DNA of 64,000 nt from positions 434,001 to 498,000 of the forward strand of contig JACATO010002132.1 of assembly GCA_018389105.1 (NCBI GenBank), given 5' to 3'. Below are positions 38,401 to 47,892 of this stretch, one piece after another. Below the pieces are notes generated by a model that had not been told where the DNA came from, did not search any database, and was given only the letters and a program-made list of their open reading frames with translations. This stretch comes from Nautilus pompilius (Eukaryota > Mollusca > Cephalopoda > Nautilida > Nautilidae). Both the position numbers and the translations under genes were made by a program. Position 1 is the first letter of the stretch; each line of letters begins with the position of its first letter.

Positions 38401-41400
38401 ATTGATTACTAGATTTTACTGTCAATTACAGCTAATTAGTAACTGTAGCATCACATCATGGGTTCAGTTTCAGTTTGTGAGCCAGGTCAATCTCATCAGG
38501 GATCCCTTCACAGAAGCCATTATCAGTGCTCTCTCTTTAGCCCTGAATATTTTGGGTGGAGGCTGGCAGAGAGCCCAGCCACACTGATAAGGAATCCAAT
38601 GAAGCTAGAAAAAATATTACAGTTTAGAAAACTGCCCAAACAGGGTCCTGAAGAAACCCTGCTAAACTTGACACAAACATGAAAAGCTGAGGTTTGTGGA
38701 GAATCAAACTCCACCAAACAGGTTCCAGTGATATCCGATTAGGTTTCCATGTTTTGCTAAAAGGTATGGAACTCAAACAGAAAGTAGTGAGTGGGTTATC
38801 CCACTGCCTCATTAGTAGTAAGGTATCTAACCAATAAGGGGATGGGAATGCTCAAAGAAGCTCCCTGCTTTCTGTAACCACCACATCAGAAATATATCCT
38901 TGCTTTCTCATCTTGGCAGTAATCCTTAAGTGAACATAAGCTTTTGCATGTGAGGCTTGTAACAGCAGCACAGCATCAAATCAGACTACAAACTTACCAA
39001 AAGATGGCACTGACTGATTATTTCAAATAAACAATGGCAGAAATATGGAAAAATTGTATTTGTTTTTCTTTCTAAAAGGTTATGGGTAAAAACAGAAACT
39101 AAAAACTGCTATTAGTTAGCAATCCTCCCAACCACACTTTCAAATGATGCACAGACTACATGCTTTAATGGACTTGAATCCATTTTTCTGTTTGATTTCC
39201 TAAAACAAGTACAAGAAGAGTCTGGTTTCAAGACATCCGTTCTGTTTGCTTTGAGAAAAACTGATGACAATTTTGGTACTGATTTACTAGTAGCAGCATC
39301 TACTCCTGATATTTTTTTTCCCGTTCTGATATTCAATACACAGTATGATGGTCCAGGGATTAGACTATTGGACTGTAAGGTTGGAGGTCAGAGTTCGAAT
39401 CCTGCTCAGAACATCATCCAATGCCCAAATTTTTTAAAGCATTTCAGCGATGTTTTTAATGTATAATTTATTTTTCATTACTTAGTATATGCCATCTACA
39501 TCAAACTCTCCACTAACCCTGATTTGCTCTCTCTCTCTCTCTCTGGACAACTTTAATTTTCACTAAATATTTCTGTAACATATTTACAAATGCTAAGGCT
39601 ATCAATATTTTACATGTTCATGCAACATTCACAGATGAAAATGCTAATAATTTTTCAAACACACACACAATTTTTTTTTAAAATCAAAAGTTTGAAATCG
39701 ATTTAGATGCTCAATAGTCTAACTTGATTATTTAAGAAAACTGTGCATGTCTGTATGCATGTGCATATACATGGGTGTTCAAAATTATTATCAAAAGCCA
39801 TGCATCATGGGTAGAGAGGTGGCTGGTGGTTCATAAGTCTAGAGTGATTTGTTTCTAGAAAGAGCAGCAGCTGGAGAGCCCCTTGCTTCGATGCAGCAAC
39901 AAGAAAAAAGGAACCCGACATTGCTTAGCGCCATCAGAACTACACCTTGGAGCAGTGGAGCAGTTAGACGAAAGCAGGTTTTCAATATTATTTTTTTCTA
40001 AGCAATGAAGCATGAGACGGGTATAAGAGCTTTATTTTCCATACAATTAGGCCTAGTAGGAAAAAAATATACATGTATGGGATTATTTTCCAAGGGATTC
40101 TCACAAGAGAAATAAAATTGCACCAAGGCATCAGTTCATAGGTAATGGGTTTATACAGTAACAAGATAATGATCTGAACTGCATTGCAGAGCTCGGTGTA
40201 CACTGTACACAATACCGTTCTGATTGCCTCATAAAACCACGATTTTGACCCTCTAAATCTGACCGCACTGGTGCCAGCTTTTTGGGGGTGCTGTAAATTT
40301 CACTAAGCTAGGGATGCATGGATAAATAGATACCAGGTTGCTGCTGCAATGTGGGTAACTGGTGCAACAAAAGCATAAATCAGCATATTGTAACCGAGGA
40401 ACCAACCCAATGCCAGTATCTCTGATAGGCAGCCCACCTACCACTACAGAACAACGGAAACCAGAACAAGATTTCTCCCAGTCAATACATGATTACAAAA
40501 CCAGGCAAAGGAAAATTGAAGGGAAAAAAATTGCTCAAGCAGGTCATCAGCTATGTGACAGGTCAATCCGAAAGAGACTAACAGCCATCTTCAGGCCTTC
40601 AACATCATTGTGGCAGTAGAATAGGAGAAACGATAAAAGCGAGAAACTTTATTAATAGCAAGCGAGTATTCTCCCTTTTCTCACTGCTTTGTCCGTAATG
40701 GCTTCCAGCTCCTACTTTTGATTAAGTCAAATCAAACCAAAACACAATGACTGATCGAGAAAGTACCGATACGACCTTTTCTCAAAGAAAGGTGAAGCGA
40801 GCAGGAAAGCCCGCTCAAAACGGGCATGGACAAGCGAAAGACCAGAGAGTCTGGACTCACGTGGGTCCATGACAAAGGGGAGACAAGACTACCGAGCACC
40901 ACGCTAACCCTCCTTCACTCAGCATATCCCAAGAAATCTTTCTTTTAAGTACTAACCCTAACCATGACGCCTCACGCAAATGTTTACAGCTGTTTCCCAA
41001 CAATGGGAGCAAGTGCGCTTAGCTGTATTTTGATGGAAAGTAACATGAATAGTGAGAAAGAATTTTTTTAATCTTATTCTGCATCAAAAATCTAACAGCC
41101 ATTAATCTTATGGCGTTCAGTAATAAAAGTTAAAAAAAACAAAAACACTAAACTTTTCTCGTTTTTTTCTCCCTTGGAAACAAGAGTTTACGCTTTTAAA
41201 AGGGGTGGCTAGTATTTTGCATTGATAGCCATGTGCTCCATGTGAAAAATGCATGATGCCCTTTCTCATAACAATAGTTTGTTGGGAGGTCCTCCCCCAA
41301 GACTAAGTTCCTTCCCTGTGACTATGAACAAAAGGTTCCATTCACTGGAATTCATTGCAGGCCCTCTAGATTGTTTGCCCCTCTAGTTTACCAAGCAAAA

Positions 41401-42240
41401 ATCCAAGAATGGATCCTTTTAAGTGTTTACCAGTGCCTGCACTGACGCGCTCAGCACAGCTGGCTTAGATTAAACAGCAGAGTTCATGGAAATAATAAAT
41501 CTAAACTGACCGCTATTCTCCTTGCAGTGAACCAAAAACCCATACACAGGCAACCCTGAAGTGTATCGACTTCAAGGGTTAAATAAGTGAGCAAAGAATT
41601 TTTACGAGATCGATTATGGAATCCCTAACATTGTTACAAAAATTGCAGCTAACACCATCAAATCTGAAAGGGGGTTAAACAACAATTACAAAGTCAAGAG
41701 CATGCAATCTGTTTTAAGGAACTTAACAGACTGATCGAAAGGAGAAAATAAATAATTTGCATCAACTGCATTACCCATGCCTTTGAGCCTATAATTCTGT
41801 ATCTGTAGGGTATTTATCTTATGGCCTTTGTATCTAGGGAACCAGAGGGCAGAGGTGATTCTGACAATAGCAGCCAAGTATTGGTAGATCGTTTACATTT
41901 GAATGCTCAACCCACAAAGAATACTATTCACTGGACACAAGCCAGGATTAAAGACAGGAAAGGTCTCTTTCATAAGCAACCCACACTCTGCATAAACTAT
42001 CTTTGTTGAATGCTCACATGAGAATTTTCCCACCTCACCAACAGTAAGCAACAGGTGAGTTTCATCTATAAGGTTCAAGAAATTCAAGGACAGAATCTTT
42101 TTCCTCGACTCCCACACTGACCCTTTTTTCCAAATCATTCCAGTTATGTTTCTGTAAAAGCAACATAATGTGACAATCATTAGAATTACTCCCCTATAGT
42201 GAAACATGTTCACTTCTTCACTACACTTGTCCCATAACAC
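35480..42240. other. Mostly unassigned non-coding sequence
   Basis: It contains one tRNA-like head (39340), CT tracts (37735-37775) and a cluster of short hairpins (40790-40875). No host exon was recognised. Confidence 0.45.
39340..39430 (+). repeat. tRNA-like SINE head
   Basis: GGTCCAGGGATTAGACTATT (A-box-like) and GAGTTCGAATCCTGC (a near-perfect B box) are spaced as in a tRNA. The acceptor and anticodon stems do not pair well, so a functional tRNA gene is unlikely. Confidence 0.45.
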
Positions 42241-42242
42241 AC

Positions 42243-42470
42243 AGGTCTTTGGGGCACCTCGAGGTGTGTCTAGGGCATTCTATGACCCTGGCGGAGCCCA
42301 TCCCTCTCCAGACTGAGAGTCTAGGTGAATGTCAGAGTCCAGACCAGTGCTGTACACCTGTTTCAGGCTTTTGGCCCTCATCAGCAGCACATACCTCCGA
42401 CCCCACCCACCGGGGATCGAACCCCATGACAAAACCTGACAAGCAAAACTTGCTACCCACTGCACAAAAG
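42243..42470 (-). repeat. tRNA-derived SINE, apparently a second family
   Basis: On the minus strand, GTGGGTAGCAAGTTTTGC (A-box-like) is followed by GGGGTTCGATCCCCGG, a perfect B box (about 42410-42425). A body of about 170 bases with GGTGTACAGCACTGGTCT then runs to CCTCGAGGTGCCCC. The body differs from the other SINE copies in the window. Confidence 0.5.
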
Positions 42471-42479
42471 AAATAACAA

Positions 42480-44035
42480 ACTAACAACATTAATTACAAA
42501 TGAGATTTCACAACCTGGCTGAACTGGACAGCTATCAGGAACACGTTCCATGCCATCCCATAGTTTGGGAACTTATATTTAGTTGATGCATTATTGATGT
42601 TTTCCTAATTTCTCATTCAGTGCCAAGACAGGGCAACTTGCTGCCTGGGGAGGGTGGGGGAATAGACTAATTTAATGTTAAAAACAAAGTGACTGCAGTG
42701 GATGCTAACATCAGCATTTTTGTATGGTTTCAATGCTGCTTTTGGCGGATTAAGGAAAACGTGGACTAACGACGTTGCCACAGAACTTTTTTTTTTACTT
42801 TCCCCAGACTAAAGATCGTGATGCTAACATCACTTGATTGACTCACACCGAGAACATTAAGAGATGACACAAAGTAGCACACAGCAGCAACAGGTGTGTG
42901 AAGCTTTCCTGTGTGATTTCACAAAGACAGCCAAGCCAGAATTCGGCATCTTTCCTTGGACAAGCACATGCTCCAGCCAAAAGCTTGGAGGAAAAAAAAA
43001 CAAAGCAGATGAATTTGTTTTCATTTTGAAATGCAGGTTCCACTCAATGCAGTTGTGAAACTTCTACTTCAAGACCACACTTAATTTTTTTAAAAAAGAA
43101 AAAAAAAAAATTTAATTAAAATGTTAATTTTTTTTTTTCCAACAGATTCTAAAACAACAGTGGCACAGAGTCAGTAGTCCACAAATCAAATCCCAAATGC
43201 TTTTTTTTTTAGGGGGGTCCCAGATTGTTCCAAAGTGACTGGCAGCCAATCTCTCGCTCCATCTGGTTCTGAGGTGAAACTGGAGGATTGGTAGCCAAGG
43301 TGACAGACAGCGGAGGAGTGTATGTGCATCAGTTAGCACCATTAAAGACAAGGACAAAATCAAATAATCAGTTGAGTGATGATCCCGGGTCACCACAGCC
43401 AGGAGAAGGTTGGAGCCCAGGCCGGGGAGGAGACAATCCCAGTTGGCAAGAGCTGAGAGGAGACATCTCTGAAGACACACAGACTAGAGCACGAGAGACA
43501 GTACGCAGATGTTTGCTTCACTACAAACAAAATAGCAAATCCCCTCCCCTCCCCTCCCCCCCCCATGGATCACCCAGTCATCCTTATTTTAATTAAGGTG
43601 GGTCCGAGTAGTCAATGTGAAGTGACAGAAAGCCATTTCAGTTCATTCAAGATGTCAAGACAAAAAAAACTTTATTGATATTTGTTATTTTCTTCTTCTG
43701 GTGACTGAGCCTGTCACCATTGGCTTGGTATGGCAATGTATTCCGCACAATCTGTATTGGGAGTTATTTTCCAATCTAACTCGCTTGAAATTATGCCTTA
43801 TTTTTAAAACACAAACTATTTAACCCAATGAATACAAAGGGAGAAAACATCACGACTTATAAAAATAAAAAAAAAAAAACAACTAATATTTAATGACAAA
43901 TTTTTTTTAAAAAAATGCGATAAATTCCCTGGCCTCACATTTAAAGATCAATCAATCAATCGATCAATAGAATTACTTTTCCAATAAGTCCATCCGCATC
44001 TTTTCCTGAAGGATGGATGCATCATAGAGACAGGT
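42480..44035. other. Unassigned sequence left of the CpG island
   Basis: A GC-richer block at about 43200-43620 is open on the plus strand from about 43264 to 43596, with no recognised domain. It might be transcribed but is not called as coding. Confidence 0.4.
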
Positions 44036-44039
44036 GCCT

Positions 44040-44670
44040 TCAGGTTGTTTTTTGCGCGCGCTTTCCCACTTTTATCAACATCCAAAGGAAAAGGACCTGG
44101 CTTCCAGAATGGCGGGCACACACCCCCCCCCCACCCCCGGGGGTGGGGAGGAGGAGGCGGCGGCGGCGGCCGGCTGACAGATGACTTTCTTCAGAAGAAA
44201 AGTTGCAGAGGTAATGGTTGATCCTCGCCTGGAATATGCAGTGCGGACGGCAGCTTGGAGCCGGAGAGAGCCACCGCCCCCGTCCTGGCGAGAGAGGGAG
44301 GGAGTACGTCGGGGGCTGAGCCGTTCGTGATGGTGGGGAGGGGTCGCTGAACGGATTCTGAAGCCCGGGCCGTCCGGCTGCCTTCGTCCTTCTCGCCGCC
44401 AGCAATGGAGGAGGTTCACCGCCGGTCCATTATTGCCGGCTGTTCACCTCGCGCGGGCCCCTTAAAGCGGGCAAGTCCCCCCCCCCCCCGCCATCATCAT
44501 CGCCGTTGTCCAGTTACCTATCAACCACGGGTCGGCTTTAGGTTAAGGAAAGTGATAAAATTGTTCGCCTACCTGAGACTGCCCCGTTCTCGGCGGTCGT
44601 CGTCGACATCGTCGGCGGAGCGATGGGGGGGGCTACATCACGTGGTTTGCAACTTCCGTTCGATGGGCGA
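44040..44670. promoter_or_regulatory. CpG island promoter
   Basis: About 600 bases with dense CpG in a genome otherwise poor in it, including GGC repeats (about 44155-44172) and long C runs. Near its right edge, upstream of the candidate start at 44609, lie a CACGTG E-box (44639-44644) and, on the minus strand, CGGAAGTT, an ETS/GABP-type site (44651-44658). Both are typical of TATA-less housekeeping promoters. The arrangement favours transcription to the left on the minus strand, though CpG islands are often bidirectional. No TATA box was seen. Confidence 0.6.
44573..44609 (-). CDS. Candidate first coding exon of a second minus-strand gene
   Basis: Within a CpG island the minus strand has ATG with A at -3, encoding MSTTTAENGAVS plus one base. 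It is followed by TCTCAG|GTAGGC, a good splice donor (44572-44571). The frame is also open upstream to 44726, so a longer start is possible, but the upstream residues (runs of F and L, then PPIAPP) look untranslated. No family was recognised from these 12 residues. The second exon was not found; it may lie anywhere to the left or outside the window. The gene would follow BRE1 head to tail, with the putative start about 2.2 kb beyond the BRE1 poly(A) signal. A small unrelated ORF is the alternative. Confidence 0.4.
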
Positions 44671-44909
44671 AGAAGAAAAAAGAGAAAATAAAATTCAGCA
44701 AAAAAAAAAAAAAGTAAATAATTCAAATTAAATGTATATTTTATTCCGCAGTTTTGTTTTGTTTTTTTTTACGGCGAAATTGTAAGCTGTTTTCGTGGTT
44801 CGACTTGCCGCCATTAAAACTTGGGGTGTGAAGTTAAAGTGGCAAGACACCTTTGGGTGTAAGCACCTTAAGCGCCAACGGCGGTCATCTTACAAGCATT
44901 AAATAGTGG

Positions 44910-45362
44910 TCTCCGTGACTGGCTCGTCGGCCATGATGGTCTCCGTGACTGGCTCGTCGCGTCGGGTCGACCAAGATGGCCTCGGTGACTGGCTCGTCGG
45001 CCATGATGGTCTCCGTGACTGGCTCGTCGGCCATGATGGTCTCGGTGACTGGCTCGTCGTCCATGATGGTCTCCGTGACTGGCTCGTCTCGTCGACCAAG
45101 ATGGCCTCGGTGACTGGCTCGTCGGCCAAGATGGTCTCCGTGACTGGCTCGTCGGCCATGATGGTCTCGGTGACTGGCTCGTCGGGTCGGCCATGATGGT
45201 CTCCGTGACTGGCTCGTCGGCCATGATGGTCTCCGTGACTGGCTCGTCGGGTCGGCCATGATGGTCTCCGTGACTGGCTCGTCTCGTCGGGTCGACCAAG
45301 ATGGTCTCCGTGACTGGCTCGCGTCGGCCATGATGGTCTCCGTGACTGGCTCGTCTCGTCGG
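44910..45362. repeat. CpG-rich 30-bp minisatellite, 14 units
   Basis: The unit GACTGGCTCGTCGGCCATGATGGTCTCCGT recurs (given here by key parts: GACTGGCTCGTC, then GGCCATGATGG or CGACCAAGATGG, then TCTCCGT or CCTCGGT). GACTGGCTC starts at 44917, 44947, 44987, 45017, 45047, 45077, 45112, 45142, 45172, 45207, 45237, 45272, 45312 and 45344. Spacings are 30, 35 or 40, with one of 32. The extra length comes as 5-base blocks (GTCGG or TCGTC). On the minus strand the unit encodes MADEPVTETI-like decapeptides, but all three minus frames stay open because the unit has no stop, so the open frames (for example 44868-45392) are not evidence for a protein. Each unit carries several CpGs. Confidence 0.9.
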
Positions 45363-45603
45363 CCGGAAGGCTTTTAATTCGATTATTCGCAAGCAGCGAT
45401 ATCAGGGCTTCCTTTTCGATGCAATGATAAGCACTATTGTTTCATCTTTAACACGTATCTCAGGAAATAATGTACACAACATTAGTTACAGCACTGAATA
45501 AAGATGTTCTCTTATCCAATATCTACGTCGAGTTTGTCGCGTCGTCTTAAATTCGTGTAAATATACCACGTGACGTCAAATTAAGGCGCAGACATTACGA
45601 ATT

Positions 45604-45712
45604 GGAGTTATTTCCCTTCGACTAGAATGATTTCTAAAAATTGTCGGAGTCATCTCCCTTATACTAGAATGATTTTTAAATTGTCGGAGTCATCTCCCTT
45701 TGGCTAGTGAAT
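45604..45712 (-). repeat. Three tandem copies of a mollusc-type AAGGGAGATNACTCC motif
   Basis: Units of 41-42 bases start at about 45604, 45646 and 45687. On the minus strand each contains AAGGGA(G/A)AT(G/A)ACTCC followed or preceded by an ACTAGAATGATTT segment. AAGGGAGATAACTCC is known as a very abundant motif in mollusc repeats and SINE tails. It supports the mollusc assignment. Confidence 0.7.
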
Positions 45713-45714
45713 TA

Positions 45715-46860
45715 CTTCCCAAACAGATTTTACTGCAAAATGCACTAACAAACGCAGAGTTTAAGTGAAAATAAGGGCATATATAAGAACTAAATAAATC
45801 TATTTAATTTTTAAATATCAGAAACTGAGTGTTTGAGATAAAAAAAATTATATTTTCTCAGATTTTTTTTTAAAAAAAAATTAATTAAAAATTTTTTTAA
45901 TGAGTTTCCTTCAGTATTCAGTTGAAAACTTCAACACACATTAGTACACACATGGAAACAAATTCGTGCAATACAAGAATCAATCTCCAAACCTATCCCT
46001 CATAATAGTTTTAAAATGCAAGGTTTACTCAAAGACGACTTAATTGCAACTTGGTTATCAAGAAAATAATTTCAGCTTGTTTTTAGAGAGAAGCCACATT
46101 TTAACTTGTCACTTGGTTTTTGCATGTTTTGTAAATTTAAAAGATTAATTTGTGTTGGATTAAAAATATATTTTAAATATTTTAAAGTGGTGAAGGCTGA
46201 AAAAAGTCTAGCACAATATAAACTTAATAGATTCCACAAAAATATTTTTAAAATAACGAGATGACGACAAATTTTTACCCATCTCCATTACTCTTTATCC
46301 TAACCTTTCATTTAATATTTTTCTATAAAATGGATGGAGTACAGATGGATCCCAGAAAAATGTCGCTTTTCTAATAGTTTATTAACTTTAAGGGGTTGCA
46401 GATAGCAGTAAAATGTAATGTTTCAGCCAGACTGTAGGGGGTTTCTTGATGGAAGATAATCTAGAATTTATTATATCATTGGGGGATAGAAAAGTTCCAG
46501 AATGGGGTCAAATTACAAAACTCCTATAAAGAATGAAATTAGCTGAGTAGGGTCAATCTACAGAAACACTAAGATTGCATAACTTGGGTGGGTCAATCTA
46601 TGAAATTCCTTATAAACTACTGGATTTGTCTGTAGAACCACTTAAAATCACTGGGATGGTTACATCTTTCATTTCATATTTTTTTTAAAGAAAACTCTAA
46701 ATTTACTGTCAAGTTCTGGTTAGCAATACCCGCTGTGTTCCACACTTCCTAGTGTCTTTAGCAAGTTGACTGTTGGTAAGAAATTGCAACTTTTGTCGAT
46801 GGAAAACTAGAATCCATTTTAACACCAGCTTTAAACTGCTGAGTTAAGTTAATCAACAAA
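45715..46860. other. Intergenic spacer downstream of BRE1
   Basis: AT-rich sequence between the mollusc-motif repeats and the BRE1 poly(A) signal. No gene was seen. Confidence 0.55.
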
Positions 46861-46862
46861 AC

Positions 46863-46868
46863 TTTATT
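46863..46868 (-). terminator. BRE1: Probable BRE1 poly(A) signal
   Basis: AATAAA on the minus strand, 111 bases past the BRE1 stop codon. This is the first canonical hexamer in the 3' direction and would give a short 3' UTR of about 130-140 bases. Later hexamers could also be used. Confidence 0.5.
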
Positions 46869-46979
46869 AATAAGAATAAAAAGACAACAAAGAAAAACAC
46901 CAGTTGTGATGAATGAAATGCATATATTTAATTTTATGACATTAATGAATAATGAGCTAATATCATAGTGATGATAGTA

Positions 46980-47156
46980 TCATGTTAAATATAACCTATG
47001 GTAGTCATTTGCCCCAAATCCAGCGTTACATTTTGGACATTTTCTTTGCCGAGTTTCATATCGAGTTTTTAAACATTCCAAGCAGAACACGTGAAAACAT
47101 TTGGTCAACACCGCATCTTTTTTCTTCACTTTGCAAGATGGACACGTCAATTGTTC
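46980..47156 (-). CDS. BRE1: BRE1 last coding exon, C3HC4 RING finger and stop codon
   Basis: The exon has 58 codons plus a TGA stop (46982-46980). All eight zinc ligands are present: C5, C8, C20, H22, C25, C28, C40 and C43 of the exon, in the order CPSC, CFH, CLEC, CPKC. The RING recruits the E2 RAD6. [15 protein letters not shown] and [15 protein letters not shown] match vertebrate RNF20/RNF40 nearly residue for residue. The tail DYHRLYLT differs from the vertebrate FHRIYIG end, which fits an invertebrate. Acceptor CTTTTCTTCCAG. Confidence 0.98.
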   Translation of the reverse strand, partial: EQLTCPSCKVKKKDAVLTKCFHVFCLECLKTRYETRQRKCPKCNAGFGANDYHRLYLT

Positions 47157-47847
47157 CTGGAAGAAAAGCAAACTGTGTTAACCCTACATGTGATAATACA
47201 CGCACAAATGTGCATGACACAGACTGAGAGAGAGCATTATTAGATTTTAAACTTTTTTTTAAAAAGCTATAACCAGAAGCCTTCTCATTTAGATGGCAGA
47301 AGCAGGTGAATTTTTTGTTGTTTTTTGACTGTAAATACTGCACAACATTTCAGCTGTTTTAAACAATTTTATTGCATTATTCTATTGTTAATATCATTAT
47401 CCATCTGTGTGCATAAACAGATGTCTTTAGATGGATTTTGTTTCTTTGAACTATTAAAAATATTAACTACCATTCAGTTTCTTTTAATTTATACAATTCT
47501 TGATGTTACACAAAACCTTATCAACCATAAAAAACATAAACAGAAAAGATTTTGGGAAGCAAATGAAAAAAAAGCCAAGAAAACAAAGTGTAAATATTCA
47601 TACTGTTGATCTGCCTTTTTTTTTTTAAATTGCACCCTGGCAGTCAACAGCGTGTACAGTTTTCACAAAAACTCGGTAGCAAGTGTATTTTCGGAGGAGT
47701 TCAAGAGACAGCCGAGTAAGTTACTAGAAATATAATATTTTCAATTTACTCTCAGTGGTAGTTAATTAGGACTGTTTAACTTAGTTGATGAAGGGTTAAC
47801 CGTGTTAGGTAGCTCTTGGCTTGACGATCTTTCTCTCTCTCTCTCAC

Positions 47848-47892
<45 letters not shown>

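Noticed and set aside
39343-39415. Functional tRNA gene
   Set aside because: A and B boxes are good, but the stems do not form a full cloverleaf and the sequence resembles SINE heads in the window.
43264-43596. Open plus-strand frame of about 110 codons in GC-richer sequence
   Set aside because: No domain, no clear splice sites, and it ends in a C run. It could be transcribed, but coding is not supported.
44040-44405. 121-codon minus-strand open frame in the CpG island
   Set aside because: GC-rich composition keeps several frames open, and there is no domain or splice support. The short exon at 44573-44609 fits better as coding.
44405-44731. 108-codon plus-strand open frame in the CpG island
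   Set aside because: Low-complexity residues, opposite to the direction suggested by the donor site, and no recognised domain.
44910-45362. CRISPR-like array of repeated units
   Set aside because: Units are contiguous with no unique spacers, the host is a eukaryote and there are no cas genes. It is a minisatellite.
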